Source of the DNA: Rhodococcus sp. KBS0724
GTDB lineage: Bacteria; Actinomycetota; Actinomycetes; Mycobacteriales; Mycobacteriaceae
Direction: 5' to 3'
NCBI RefSeq assembly: GCF_005938745.2
Contig: NZ_VCBX02000001.1
Coordinates: 2,886,001 to 2,950,000 of the forward strand
Length of the DNA: 64,000 bases
In this document: in pieces, positions 9,168-18,569 of the stretch
How the letters are laid out: every line of letters starts with the position of its first letter
Numbering within the stretch: position 1 is the first letter of the stretch
Position numbers and translations under genes: made by a program
Notes under the pieces: model-generated
Seen by the model: the letters and a program-made list of their open reading frames with translations, nothing else
The model's database searches: none
Told to the model about the DNA's origin: nothing

Positions 9168-10000
9168 CGGCGCCGGCGCAGGTAGCAGTCATGCAGGTGG
9201 CGCCTCGCATGCTCGATCTCGACGCCAACGTGGAACTCACTGTGAGCGCCGTCAAGACAGCCCGTGAGCGAGGAGCCGACATCGTCGTCCTCCCCGAACT
9301 GTCCTTGAGTGGCTACATGTTCGAGACCATGGACGAGGTTTACTCCTGCGCCGTTACCGCCGAGCACCCGGTCTTTACGAGATGGGCGCAGGCGCTCGAG
9401 GGCTCACCGGGGTTGGTCGTGGGCGGGTTCGCAGAGCGATCGGGTGACGACGTACATATCAGTGCAGCCATGGTCAGTGCGTCGGGAGTCCAGGCCGTCT
9501 ACCGGAAGACGCATCTGTGGAACCGGGAGAAGCGCTTCTTCACCGCCGGCGTCAAGGCGCCTCCGATCGTCGATACCGGTTTCGGTCGAGTGGGCGTGCT
9601 GATTTGCTACGACCTGGAGTTCCCGGAGATGGCGAGGAGCCTTGGCATACGAGGCGCCGACTTGATCGCGGTGCCGACCAATTGGGCGCTCGACGCCCGC
9701 CCATACGGTGACGAACCGCCTCAGGTCATGCTGGCCCGCGCCGCCGCGCGGACAAACCACATCTATATCGCGTGCGCTGACCGCTCGGGCCGCGAGCGAG
9801 ATCAGGAATTCACCGGCGGCTCTGCTGTCATCGACACGGCTGGGTGGGTGGTCGAAAGGCCTGACGCCGCAGGGCTTGCGCTCGCTTCACTGTCTCTGTC
9901 GAGGGCGCGCGAGCGGCAAATCTCCAGCGTGAATCACGTCTTCGGAGATCGCCGCCCCGAGTTGTACACCGGGGTGTTCAAGGCCCTCGACGCAGTGTGA
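9164..10000 (+). CDS. Carbon-nitrogen hydrolase (nitrilase superfamily)
   Basis: A 278-residue nitrilase-superfamily amidase. The catalytic triad is visible: Glu45 in LPELSLSGY, Lys115 in YRKTHLW and Cys148 in ICYDLEFPE. The length and the lack of a nitrile-type CWEH motif favour an amidase or carbamoylase over a true nitrilase. Its start overlaps the IclR stop (ATGA); an in-frame ATG at 9155 is an alternative. Coupling to the regulator suggests it acts on the same nitrogen compound as the operon on the other strand. Confidence 0.88.
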   Translation: MTAPAQVAVMQVAPRMLDLDANVELTVSAVKTARERGADIVVLPELSLSGYMFETMDEVYSCAVTAEHPVFTRWAQALEGSPGLVVGGFAERSGDDVHISAAMVSASGVQAVYRKTHLWNREKRFFTAGVKAPPIVDTGFGRVGVLICYDLEFPEMARSLGIRGADLIAVPTNWALDARPYGDEPPQVMLARAAARTNHIYIACADRSGRERDQEFTGGSAVIDTAGWVVERPDAAGLALASLSLSRARERQISSVNHVFGDRRPELYTGVFKALDAV

Positions 10001-10017
10001 GGTGTTGGGGCCGGAAC

Positions 10018-10072
10018 GCACACAAGTCTCCCTCGGATGGCTGATCCAGCCACGCAGGGGAGACTTGTGTGC
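10018..10072. terminator. Long hairpin between convergent genes
   Basis: A perfect 15-bp stem, GCACACAAGTCTCCC at 10018-10032 with its complement at 10058-10072, encloses a small TGGCT/AGCCA stem. It lies between the convergent nitrilase and msrB genes. No clear T-run follows on either strand, so a bidirectional terminator is inferred from position. Confidence 0.6.
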
Positions 10073-10101
10073 ACTTGTACCTGTCTCAGGGACCCCGAGG
10101 A

Positions 10102-10521
10102 CTACTTCGCGGGATTCAGTACCAGTGAGATTGAGTTGATGCAGTACCGCTGATCCGTCGGCGTGGGGTAGCCCTCGCCTTCGAAGACGTGGCCGAGGTG
10201 GCTGTGGCACTTCTTGCAGATAACCTCGACGCGGCGCATTCCGAGGCTCACGTCTTCCTTCAGAATGACGGCGTCGGAGTTTGCGGGATCGAAGAACGAC
10301 GGCCACCCGCAATGCGATTCGAACTTCTCCGTGCTGCGGAAAAGTTCGGCGCCGCACGCGCGGCAGGAGTACACACCTTCGGTGGTGGTGTCGGTGTATT
10401 CGCCCACGCCGGGCCGTTCGGTGCCGGCTTGACGCAGGACCGCGTACTCGGCCGGAGTCAGTTTTTCGCGCCACTGCTCGTCGGTGAAGGTGACTTCGGG
10501 GGTGTTCTCTGTAGAACTCAT
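10102..10521 (-). CDS. msrB: Peptide-methionine (R)-S-oxide reductase MsrB
   Basis: A 139-residue protein that reduces methionine-R-sulfoxide in oxidised proteins. The zinc ligands are Cys53/Cys56 (CRAC) and Cys102/Cys105 (CKKC). The catalytic cysteine is Cys127 in RYCINS, and HCGWPSFF is the family signature. Full length. It follows aftC with a 9-base gap, the same neighbours as Rv2674/Rv2673 in M. tuberculosis. Confidence 0.95.
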   Translation of the reverse strand: MSSTENTPEVTFTDEQWREKLTPAEYAVLRQAGTERPGVGEYTDTTTEGVYSCRACGAELFRSTEKFESHCGWPSFFDPANSDAVILKEDVSLGMRRVEVICKKCHSHLGHVFEGEGYPTPTDQRYCINSISLVLNPAK

Positions 10522-10530
10522 GCGTACACG

Positions 10531-11814
10531 CTAATCCTTTACTGCAGGTTCGGCTTTGTTTGCAGGTGGAGCGGCATCCACAGGCGGATCGAGCAGATAG
10601 ACGGGATCGATTCCGCGGTCGAGACGGCCTTCGCGTCGGGCAACCAGATACCGGTATCCGAGGACGCAGAAGATCACGATCAGCAGCAGACTCCACCCGA
10701 GAGTGCTCTTCATGTACTCCGCTGCTCGGCCGAACGCGGGCCAGCGGAGTGACCACCAGTCGTCGAATGTCATGCAGCCGTACACGGCAAGCCAGGCCGG
10801 CCAGTTCCGCATGACGGAGTTCTTGAGAATCACCGACATCAAGAGCGGGAACAGCATCATCGAGTAGTACATCTGGCCGAGCGACGGGAGCAGGAACGAC
10901 GCGGTCATGATGACACCGGTTGTAGTGGTGAGGAAGAACAGATCGTCGTTGCGGTAGTACCGGTAGAGAAGCCACAGCGAGATCAGAACCATGACGGCGA
11001 AGACCGCGCGCAGGGCGAAGACCAACCACTCGGGAAGCCCGAAGTAGGCGCCGTTGCCGACTATCGAGCTGTTGAAATAGTCGCGCGATTCCAGCAGATA
11101 CGGCACGGTGCGTTCGACAAATGCCATCGGGTCCGCGGACAGCGGCACCGCGACAACGGTGAGGATGAACGGGATACCGAGTGCCGTGACAAAGACCTTC
11201 CACTGACCACGAACCAAGGGCAGCAGCAGCAGCGGCGCAAGAGTGGGTTTGACGGCGAGGGTGATGCCGATCGACGCGCCCGCCCACAGATCCTTACGGC
11301 GCATCAGGAGGAGTAGGAACGCCATCTCGCTGAGAAGCACGATGCCGTTGATGTTGGTGAACACCAGAGTGTTGGTGACGGTCTCCGACGAGAATGCAGC
11401 AAGCACGAGAATTGGCGCGGCGATGGAGCTGATTGTCAGGTCGAACAGACGCAGCAGCAGATAGAGCGCGACCAGGATTGCAATCGCGTTGGCGCCGATG
11501 AACAGCCAGCGCGAGCGCTCGGGATCGAGGATGGCCAGCGGTGCCATCAGCAAGGATCCCGATGGGGGATACAGGTAGTGCGGATCTACGGAGTTGAAGT
11601 CCGCGGTGTAGACCTCGCGGCCGTTCCAGAATGCCAGCGCGGCGTTGTAGACCGGCCGGAAATCATCGGTGATCGACCCGTTGACGGCTTTGACGACAAC
11701 GCGATTGATCACGGTCATCACGGCGATCGGCCACAAAACGTAGTTGACGACTTGTTGGGTTGTCCGCCCGGTGCGAGGCTCGATTTGTCTAAGGAACACT
11801 TCGGAACGGTACAC
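10531..11814 (-). CDS. aftC: Alpha-(1->3) arabinofuranosyltransferase AftC, GT87 family
   Basis: A 427-residue polytopic GT-C glycosyltransferase (DUF2029/GT87). In mycobacteria AftC adds branching alpha-1,3-arabinofuranose in arabinogalactan and lipoarabinomannan from decaprenyl-phosphoarabinose. Conserved stretches shared with Rv2673, as recalled, are NGSITDDFRPVY (carrying the DD pair), VDPHYLYPPSGSLLMAP, TETVTNTLVFTNING-like and SRDYFNSSIVGNG, plus about ten membrane helices. The start is GTG at 11812-11814 with only a weak ribosome site. The gene order with msrB and the lipoprotein hydrolase supports orthology. Confidence 0.88.
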   Translation of the reverse strand: MYRSEVFLRQIEPRTGRTTQQVVNYVLWPIAVMTVINRVVVKAVNGSITDDFRPVYNAALAFWNGREVYTADFNSVDPHYLYPPSGSLLMAPLAILDPERSRWLFIGANAIAILVALYLLLRLFDLTISSIAAPILVLAAFSSETVTNTLVFTNINGIVLLSEMAFLLLLMRRKDLWAGASIGITLAVKPTLAPLLLLPLVRGQWKVFVTALGIPFILTVVAVPLSADPMAFVERTVPYLLESRDYFNSSIVGNGAYFGLPEWLVFALRAVFAVMVLISLWLLYRYYRNDDLFFLTTTTGVIMTASFLLPSLGQMYYSMMLFPLLMSVILKNSVMRNWPAWLAVYGCMTFDDWWSLRWPAFGRAAEYMKSTLGWSLLLIVIFCVLGYRYLVARREGRLDRGIDPVYLLDPPVDAAPPANKAEPAVKD

Positions 11815-11875
11815 CGAGACACGAACAGATCTGGGGATGCACCCTGGATTGGCGGGTGAGCACCGTCATATTCGG

Positions 11876-13432
11876 CTAGGCAGGGCACACATTGCCGTTG
11901 GCGGGCAGGCTCTGATTCTCCAGGTAGGACACCGCGGCCTGTTGGACGCAGGCGGATTGCATCGCGGGGTGTCCGGAACCTTGCCAATCAAGGCTGGCAA
12001 ATCGGGCGCCGGCGTTGGTGACAACTCCGGTGACGGTGGCCAGTCCGCTGTTGCCGACGGCGGGGTCGGCTTGGCCGCTGAGCACGAGAACAGTCGGTTT
12101 CAACGCGGTGGGCAATGGCGTCGGAGTGGTAGTCGGCCAACTCGCGCACGCCGACAATCCGAGTGCGGCTTCGTTCCCGAACACGGGGTAGGACTTACCC
12201 CATGATTGTTGGAGTTCGCGGATGCGGCCCACTCCCGGCCACTGAACGCCGTCGGTGCAGCGTCCGACGAACTGACCGTCACTGGCGAGGGCCTTCTCCG
12301 CGGCTGCGGCACGCTCGCGCATGGGTACGGGGTTCCCGGTTCCGAGCGCGCTGAGTGCGTCGGCAAGGGACGTTGTGTCCAATTGGCGATTCTGGCTCGC
12401 GATGGCGAGACTTGCCGAGATCGCGCGGGCGATCGATGCCGCGGACAGGGGGCGGAACTCACCGGCTCGCGCCCGTTCCATCAGTGCAACGACGGCGGCG
12501 TGGGGGTCGGGGCCGAGCGAGCAGGACAGCGCTGCGCAGCGAGTGGCAAACGCCGTCAACGCGGCTTCCTGGCCTTGGACTCGGCTTTCTTCCTCGGTGG
12601 TGGCATCGGTTGCGATCGGTGCCGGCGAGTCGAGGATCAACCGGGCCAGATTGTCGGGATATGTTGCGGCGTAACTCAATCCGATGTCAGAGCCGGAGCC
12701 GGCAGCCCACAGTGCGATGGTGTCGACATCCCATCGCGTGCGGAGCGCGTTGATGTCGTCGGCTGCGGCGTCGGCTCCGAATTCGAGTTCTTGTGGATCG
12801 AGGTAGTCCGTGCAGGAGATAGTTGCGTCGTGCCCGAGTGCAGCGACGGCGTCGGCCGCGTCTCCGCTGGAACTCGGCTCGAACTGGCCGAGATCAGCGA
12901 GTCCACGCCGAGTATCGGGCTCCATGCATTCGATGGGTGTGGAGCGGTCGATACCGCGGCGGTCGAGAGCCACAACGGGGTGCGCTGCGAGGACGGCGGT
13001 CAGTCCGGTTGCGGACAGCATGGCCAGGGTGCTTCCCGACGAGCGATCGGTCCCGGAGGTGAAGACGATCGGGTACGCGTTCGCGGGAGTCGACGACGTT
13101 CGGGCCCGGGTCGCCGCGGCGGTAAATGTTCCGTCGATGCGGCCGCTGGTGTCGATGGGTGCGCTGAATTCGGCGCATTCGATGATGACTCCCGTGCTGG
13201 TCGCAGACAACGCAGCGTCGGCAAGAGATGTTCCGCTGCAGTCGCGCCACGGGAGGTCACTGGTCGGGACGGCCGGAGCGGGAACCGGGGGAGTTGTCGT
13301 CGCTGATGTGTCGGAACTCCCGGGGGTACCGCCGCTATGACCTTCGACGGCGACATCCGGGCGGATGGAGGGCCCTGCGCCACAGGCACAACACGTCGCC
13401 AGGACAAGTGCAATCAAAGCCGCTCTGCGCAT
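11876..13432 (-). CDS. Alpha/beta hydrolase, probable secreted lipoprotein (Rv2672-like)
   Basis: A 518-residue exported hydrolase. The short signal peptide ends in a cysteine-rich ATCCAC segment that is probably, but not canonically, lipidated. It is followed by a long Ser/Thr/Pro linker. The hydrolase core has GSGSDIGLSYAATYP, with the likely nucleophile serine in GSGSD. A C-terminal TAP-like domain has VLVLSGQADPAV (acid) and GSGHPAMQ (histidine). Similar proteins are tripeptidyl-aminopeptidase-like or lipolytic enzymes. The position between aftC and the RibD-like gene matches Rv2672. Confidence 0.8.
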   Translation of the reverse strand: MRRAALIALVLATCCACGAGPSIRPDVAVEGHSGGTPGSSDTSATTTPPVPAPAVPTSDLPWRDCSGTSLADAALSATSTGVIIECAEFSAPIDTSGRIDGTFTAAATRARTSSTPANAYPIVFTSGTDRSSGSTLAMLSATGLTAVLAAHPVVALDRRGIDRSTPIECMEPDTRRGLADLGQFEPSSSGDAADAVAALGHDATISCTDYLDPQELEFGADAAADDINALRTRWDVDTIALWAAGSGSDIGLSYAATYPDNLARLILDSPAPIATDATTEEESRVQGQEAALTAFATRCAALSCSLGPDPHAAVVALMERARAGEFRPLSAASIARAISASLAIASQNRQLDTTSLADALSALGTGNPVPMRERAAAAEKALASDGQFVGRCTDGVQWPGVGRIRELQQSWGKSYPVFGNEAALGLSACASWPTTTPTPLPTALKPTVLVLSGQADPAVGNSGLATVTGVVTNAGARFASLDWQGSGHPAMQSACVQQAAVSYLENQSLPANGNVCPA

Positions 13433-13451
13433 GCCGACCAGAGTGCCAGGT

Positions 13452-14222
13452 TCAGTGCCGGGGACGTTGACGAACCCACCGCGACAGCACCGTGCCGTCG
13501 GAGTCCGTGAGGATATGTGCGGGCGTCATCGGGGTGGGAAGGGACTGCGCGGAGAGGGAAATCCGTCCCGCATTGCCGCCGACCAGTTGCGGAGATGTTG
13601 TGACGCACAGTTCGTCGACGGCGTTGTCCGTGATCAGTTGGCCGAACAGCGATGGTCCGCCCTCACACAGGATCCGGCACAACTTCAGCTCGGCAACCGT
13701 GTTCTCGATGTCCACGCTGCGCACCGCCGCACCGACGCTGCGGTGAACGTCGGCACCGGCAGCGCTCAACTTCGAGACGGCAGAGGCGTCGGCGTCGGCG
13801 CCCACCAGCAGAATCGGTGGGACTTCGGCGTCCCGAAACAATCGGCTTTCAGGGTCGATCGACGCGCGCGACGAGACAACCAAGATCGGGGGCACCGGCG
13901 CAAGCCCCGACGCGACCCGGCGCGCCCGAGCGTCGTCGGTCATCACCGCGCCGCGGTAGTTCTCGGCCCGAGCTGTTCCGGCTCCGACAACAACCACGTC
14001 GCACAGCTCGCGCAGCGTGTCGAACACGGTCTTGTCCGCCGGAGTGCCCAGGCCGCCGCTGAGCCCGCTGACGGAGACGGCACCGTCGATGCTGGACACG
14101 AAGTTCACCCGTATCCAGGGATGCTGCAAGTTTTCCGGATATGAATAGAGTTCTCGGAGCCGCTGCGGCTGATCCGGTGTGAAGTAGGTCGCAAAATCCA
14201 GATGGTGCATATGAGAGATCAC
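13452..14222 (-). CDS. Pyrimidine reductase family protein, RibD C-terminal domain
   Basis: A 256-residue stand-alone RibD C-terminal (dihydrofolate-reductase-like) domain, as in Rv2671. Visible features are IRVNFVSSIDGAVSV, DVVVVGAGTARAENYRG for NADPH and substrate binding, and RILCEGGPSLFGQL near the end. It lacks the deaminase half, so it would reduce a ribosylaminopyrimidine or act as a side-reductase. Two starts fit: GTG at 14222, used here with AAGGG upstream, or ATG at 14210. It is divergent from the zapE-like gene with 22 bases between them. Confidence 0.85.
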   Translation of the reverse strand: MISHMHHLDFATYFTPDQPQRLRELYSYPENLQHPWIRVNFVSSIDGAVSVSGLSGGLGTPADKTVFDTLRELCDVVVVGAGTARAENYRGAVMTDDARARRVASGLAPVPPILVVSSRASIDPESRLFRDAEVPPILLVGADADASAVSKLSAAGADVHRSVGAAVRSVDIENTVAELKLCRILCEGGPSLFGQLITDNAVDELCVTTSPQLVGGNAGRISLSAQSLPTPMTPAHILTDSDGTVLSRWVRQRPRH

Positions 14223-14244
14223 ACCACGTAGATACCCTTGATGG

Positions 14245-15261
14245 ATGCCTCAACGTCTTGTCGATCGCAGTCCGGTGGTACCCGCCGATCAATTGGTCGC
14301 TCAAATGGTTCCACCCGCAATGTTCGACGACGTGAGCTTTGCGTCCTACATCCCGGATCCCAACGAGCCGAGTCAGGCAGCTGCTGTTGCAAAGACCGAG
14401 GAATTCTCGAAGCGCGTAGCCAAGATCCGGGCCGGCGGTCGTCGTGGATTGTTCGGCAAGAAGACTCAGGCAACCGGCGCTGGTCTGTACCTCGACGGCG
14501 GTTTCGGTGTCGGTAAGACCCACCTGCTGGCGTCGATCTTCCACAGCGTTCCCTCGCCCAAGGCATTCGGCACGTTCGTCGAATTGACGCACGTCGTCGG
14601 CGCACTCGGCTTCAACAAGGCCGTCGAGGCATTTTCGGAGCACAGCGTTCTGTGCATCGACGAATTCGAGCTCGATGATCCGGGCGACACCATGCTTGTT
14701 TCTCGCCTGTTGTCCGAGCTGTCGACGCGCGGTGTGTCCATCGTCGCGACGTCCAACACACTTCCGGGCCAGCTCGGTGAGGGCCGCTTTGCGGCGCAGG
14801 ACTTCATGCGTGAGATCAAGAAGCTCGGTTCGATCTTCGAGACCATTCGCGTCGACGGTCCCGACTACCGCCACCGCGATCTGCCGCCGGCCCCCGAGCC
14901 GATTTCTTCGGAAGAGTTGATCGCTCGCGCCGAGTCCGTCGACGGCGCAACGCTCGACAACTTCGACGAGCTGTGCAAGCACCTCAGCACGCTGCACCCG
15001 TCGCGATACAACAAGCTGGTCGAGGGTGTTCGTGCTGTTTACATCGACGGCGTGCACCCCGCGACAGACCAGTCCGTTGCGCTTCGGTTCGTGGTTCTCG
15101 CCGACCGTCTGTACGACGCGAGCATTCCGGTGACGGTGTCCGGCGCTCGTCTGGACGAAATCTTCACCCCCGAGATGCTGGCCGGCGGTTACAAGAAGAA
15201 GTACCTCCGTGCCATGTCGCGTCTGCTTGCGTTGTCTCGCTTCGAGGTTGCCGCGAGCTAG
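14245..15261 (+). CDS. zapE: Cell division protein ZapE / AFG1-like ATPase
   Basis: A 338-residue AAA-type ATPase of the AFG1/ZapE family (Rv2670c-like). Walker A is GGFGVGKT at 85-92 and Walker B LCIDEFEL at 136-143. Sensor-like VSIVATSNTLPGQL and the family stretch FAAQDFMREIKKL follow. In E. coli ZapE acts at the division ring; the actinobacterial role is not settled. The start is an ATG at 14245, close to the divergent RibD-like gene. The call is secure for family, less so for function. Confidence 0.88.
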   Translation: MPQRLVDRSPVVPADQLVAQMVPPAMFDDVSFASYIPDPNEPSQAAAVAKTEEFSKRVAKIRAGGRRGLFGKKTQATGAGLYLDGGFGVGKTHLLASIFHSVPSPKAFGTFVELTHVVGALGFNKAVEAFSEHSVLCIDEFELDDPGDTMLVSRLLSELSTRGVSIVATSNTLPGQLGEGRFAAQDFMREIKKLGSIFETIRVDGPDYRHRDLPPAPEPISSEELIARAESVDGATLDNFDELCKHLSTLHPSRYNKLVEGVRAVYIDGVHPATDQSVALRFVVLADRLYDASIPVTVSGARLDEIFTPEMLAGGYKKKYLRAMSRLLALSRFEVAAS

Positions 15262-15270
15262 TCGGCGCGA

Positions 15271-15804
15271 TCAGCCGACCGGTCGCTCCATCACAAAATC
15301 GTGATGGAGCTGGGTGCCCACGACAAAGGTCTTGGTCCCGACCTGTGCGAATCCGTGCTTTGCATAGAACTTCTGAGCTCGCGCGTTTTCCTGGTTCACA
15401 CCAAGCCAGATTCCCGTGCTGCCACTTTCGCGGGCGTGAGCGACCACTGCAGTCATCAATGATGCTGCGGCGCCGCTGCCGTGGTTTCCGGGTAGCACGT
15501 ACAGCTTGCTCAACTCTGTCGTCGGGCGGAGTGTGAGTGCCGCCCGCACATCGGGATCGGACGGTTCGGCGTCGATGAGCATCGCGTAACCGACTATGGC
15601 GTCGCCGGAGATCACTTTGAGAACCGTGCGCGTCGGGTCGGTCAGGTATTCGGAGAACTTGTCGACCGAGAGCACGTTGTCGATGAAGGCGTTGATGTCG
15701 TCGGCGGAAGCGTCGGGCGGGCAGGCGAGTGGAAACGTCACCGCTGCCACGTCGGCGATTGCCTCGGAATCCCAGATTCCGGCCCGATCAACGGTGATAC
15801 TCAC
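15271..15804 (-). CDS. GNAT family N-acetyltransferase
   Basis: A 177-residue acetyltransferase. The acetyl-CoA binding region reads LSKLYVLPGNHGSGAAASLM, followed by IWLGVNQENARAQKFYAKHGF, the typical GNAT C-terminal half. The start is GTG at 15804 with AAGGACG about 7 bases upstream. It is convergent with zapE, in the same neighbourhood as Rv2669. Substrate unknown. Confidence 0.87.
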   Translation of the reverse strand: MSITVDRAGIWDSEAIADVAAVTFPLACPPDASADDINAFIDNVLSVDKFSEYLTDPTRTVLKVISGDAIVGYAMLIDAEPSDPDVRAALTLRPTTELSKLYVLPGNHGSGAAASLMTAVVAHARESGSTGIWLGVNQENARAQKFYAKHGFAQVGTKTFVVGTQLHHDFVMERPVG

Positions 15805-15870
15805 GTAACTTCGTCCTTCCCTGCACGTGCAATGGTCGCTCAAGTACACCACTTGCCGTGCTCGCGGCGG

Positions 15871-17067
15871 CTATCCGGTTTTCTCGGCTGCCACGCTTTC
15901 GACGCTTTTCGGGGCGAACGCCGGTGCGAGCGCAATCAGAATCACGCAGAACGCCAGCGGTATGAGGAACCCGATCCGCAGGTCGCTGAATGCAGCGACA
16001 GCTCCGACTATTCCGCCGCCGACCACAGTGCCGACGTAGTTGAAGAGGTTGATGCGAGCGATGACGGAATCGATCTGATCGGGCGGAGCCATACGTCCGG
16101 CGGCGCTGAAGCAGATCGGAGCGATCACCGGTAGACCCAGGCCGACGATGAGGAATCCGGCGATGGCAATCGAGGGAGACTGCGCCGTCACGACAACGGT
16201 CATACCGATCACGCCGATCAGTGATCCGGCGCGGACGACCATGGTCTCACCGAACTTGCCGACCCAGTAGTCGCCGGTCAACCGCGCGACCAATGCCGCG
16301 ATCTGGTACGCGGCCATCGACAGCGCAGCGGTGCTCGCATCAGCCAGAAGTACGTCTTCGAGGTACAGCGTCGACCAGTTGCCGATGCTGAAATCGACCG
16401 CATAGAACAGTGCCATCGCGATTCCGAGCAGGACAAACGCTCGCATCGGGACGGTGAGCGTGACGGCACCACCGACGTTGGAGTCGACGGCGGTCGTTGC
16501 GCTGCGATCGAGCAGCGACGGACCGAACGCGAGAAGCAGAAGGGCCACAATCACTCCCGCACACACCTGGGTCACCCGCACCGAGATGTCGAGGCCCGCG
16601 GTTGCGGAGATGAAGAGCGCGCCGGCAATTGCCCCGACGCTCCAGGCCGCGTGGAACGAGCTGAGAATGAAACGTCCCTTGGCGTGTTGGATCGAGACTG
16701 CCTGCATATTCGCTGCCGCATCCACGATGCCGAGGCCGACCCCGTAGAGCGCGAGACAGACAAAAAAGAGCGCTGAGTTGGGAGCCAGGCCGGTGGCACC
16801 TCCGAAGATCGCGATGACTGCCAGTCCGGTGCGCAGGGTGGTTTTGCTCGAGGTGCGGACTGCGAGCCGTTCGGCGAGAACGCTGCCCAATCCGGCGATC
16901 ACCGATATCGACACAACCGCGACCACCAGTAGTGACTCACTGAGCGCAAACATGTCTCGATACGACGGCAGTTGCGTCAGGATCGACGCGAGAAGGAAAC
17001 CTTGGAGTCCGAAGGCCACGGAGGTGGCGATCCGTGCCCTGCTCAGGGTGCGGGTGTGATCCGTCAT
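15871..17067 (-). CDS. MFS transporter
   Basis: A 398-residue major facilitator with about twelve hydrophobic segments. SSFHAAWSVGAIAGALF is a stretch typical of the FucP/YbjJ-like branch. The ATG at 17067 (MTDHTRTLSRARIATS) is chosen; the longer reading lacks a ribosome site. It is divergent from the beta-glucosidase gene with a gap of about 116 bases, so a sugar or glycoside link is possible but unproven. Confidence 0.85.
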   Translation of the reverse strand: MTDHTRTLSRARIATSVAFGLQGFLLASILTQLPSYRDMFALSESLLVVAVVSISVIAGLGSVLAERLAVRTSSKTTLRTGLAVIAIFGGATGLAPNSALFFVCLALYGVGLGIVDAAANMQAVSIQHAKGRFILSSFHAAWSVGAIAGALFISATAGLDISVRVTQVCAGVIVALLLLAFGPSLLDRSATTAVDSNVGGAVTLTVPMRAFVLLGIAMALFYAVDFSIGNWSTLYLEDVLLADASTAALSMAAYQIAALVARLTGDYWVGKFGETMVVRAGSLIGVIGMTVVVTAQSPSIAIAGFLIVGLGLPVIAPICFSAAGRMAPPDQIDSVIARINLFNYVGTVVGGGIVGAVAAFSDLRIGFLIPLAFCVILIALAPAFAPKSVESVAAEKTG

Positions 17068-17183
17068 CGAATGTGGCCTTTGTCTTGGTTTGGCTGCTTT
17101 GCCGAACGGTACTGGATCTCGGTTCTGGTCGAGTGTCCAACAAACTCGCGTGTCGCGCAGCATTCTTTGGTTAACTGACCATC

Positions 17184-18569
17184 ATGAGTGGACATCCAAC
17201 AGCAGCCTTCCCGCCCGAGTTTGTGTGGGGGACCGCGACGGCGGCGTACCAAATCGAGGGCGCAGTCACCGAAGGCGGTCGTGGACCGTCGATTTGGGAC
17301 GACTTCTGTGCCCAGCCCGGTGCCATTGTCCGTGGTGAAACCGGCGCGGTCGCCGCCGATCACTACCACCGCTGGGAATCCGACGTCGACTTGATGTCGC
17401 AACTCGGGCTCGACACGTATCGCCTGTCGCTGTCGTGGTCGCGGATCCTTCCCACCGGATCGGGCGCGGTCAACCAGGAGGGTCTCGATTTCTACGACCG
17501 CCTGATAGACCGCCTGTGTGCCGCCGCAATCACACCCGCTGTCACGCTCTTTCACTGGGATCTGCCGTCGGCTCTGCAAGAGCAGGGCGGATGGATGAAC
17601 CGTGACACAGCATTTCGGCTGGGGGAGTTTGCCCAGATCGTGGGCGACCGGTTCGCAGATCGCGTCGGCATGTGGATGCCACTCAACGAGCCTGTTGTTC
17701 ACACCCTGTACGGCCACGCGCTGGGGGTACATGCGCCGGGGCTCTCTCTGGGATTCGCAGCCTTCCAAGCCGCGCATCACCAACTACTCGGACACGGTGT
17801 GGCTGTTGACGCGTTGCGGTCGGCGGGATGTTCGGGCATCGGTATCGCGTCGAACCACGCGCCGGTGCGGGCCGCATCGGATTCGCCGGAAGACGTGATG
17901 GCCGCAGACATCTACGACCACGTCGTCAATTGGATGTTCGCCGACCCGATACTGCTCGGAAAGTATCCGGCCGACGAATTCGCGCAGTTGCTCACCGGGC
18001 CGATCGACGAGGATCTGACGATCATCAGTGCGCCCCTCGACTGGTACGGCATCAACTACTACGAGCCGACGATGATCGCCGCCCCCGTCGAGGGGCAGGG
18101 CACCGACGGGGTTCTCGAGATCGACCTGCCACCGGGACTTCCTTTTGCGCCGGTGGCGATAACCGGTTATCCGACAACCGATTTCGGATGGCCGATCGTT
18201 CCCGAAGGGCTCGGGGAGATCCTGCGGACGTTCCACTCACGGTTCGGTGAGTCCCTGCCACCGATCTACATCACCGAGAGCGGATGTTCGTTCCACGACG
18301 CACCGAACAGTGCGGGCGAGGTGAGCGACACTGCCCGGATCGAGTATCACGACGCTCATTTGCGGGCTTTGCGATCGGCCATGGACGACGGCGTCGACGT
18401 ACGCGGCTATTTTGTGTGGTCGCTGCTCGACAATTTCGAGTGGGCAGCCGGCTATCAGGAGCGATTCGGGCTCGTCCACGTCGATTTCGAAACTCAACAA
18501 CGGACGCCCAAGGCGTCGTTCGAGTGGTACCGCAGCGTGATTGCGGCGCACAAGGCAGTCACCTCGTGA
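17184..18569 (+). CDS. Beta-glucosidase, glycoside hydrolase family 1
   Basis: A 461-residue GH1 enzyme with FVWGTATAAYQIEGAV at the N-terminus, the catalytic acid/base Glu169 in LNEP and the nucleophile Glu365 in ITESG (the usual ITENG). No signal peptide, so cytoplasmic: it would hydrolyse imported beta-glucosides or beta-galactosides. Its stop directly abuts the stop of the convergent acyl-CoA synthetase gene. Confidence 0.93.
   Translation: MSGHPTAAFPPEFVWGTATAAYQIEGAVTEGGRGPSIWDDFCAQPGAIVRGETGAVAADHYHRWESDVDLMSQLGLDTYRLSLSWSRILPTGSGAVNQEGLDFYDRLIDRLCAAAITPAVTLFHWDLPSALQEQGGWMNRDTAFRLGEFAQIVGDRFADRVGMWMPLNEPVVHTLYGHALGVHAPGLSLGFAAFQAAHHQLLGHGVAVDALRSAGCSGIGIASNHAPVRAASDSPEDVMAADIYDHVVNWMFADPILLGKYPADEFAQLLTGPIDEDLTIISAPLDWYGINYYEPTMIAAPVEGQGTDGVLEIDLPPGLPFAPVAITGYPTTDFGWPIVPEGLGEILRTFHSRFGESLPPIYITESGCSFHDAPNSAGEVSDTARIEYHDAHLRALRSAMDDGVDVRGYFVWSLLDNFEWAAGYQERFGLVHVDFETQQRTPKASFEWYRSVIAAHKAVTS

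Noticed and set aside
9887..11287. 466-codon minus-strand frame
   Set aside because: Overlaps msrB and aftC in another frame on the same strand; the latter two have intact motifs.
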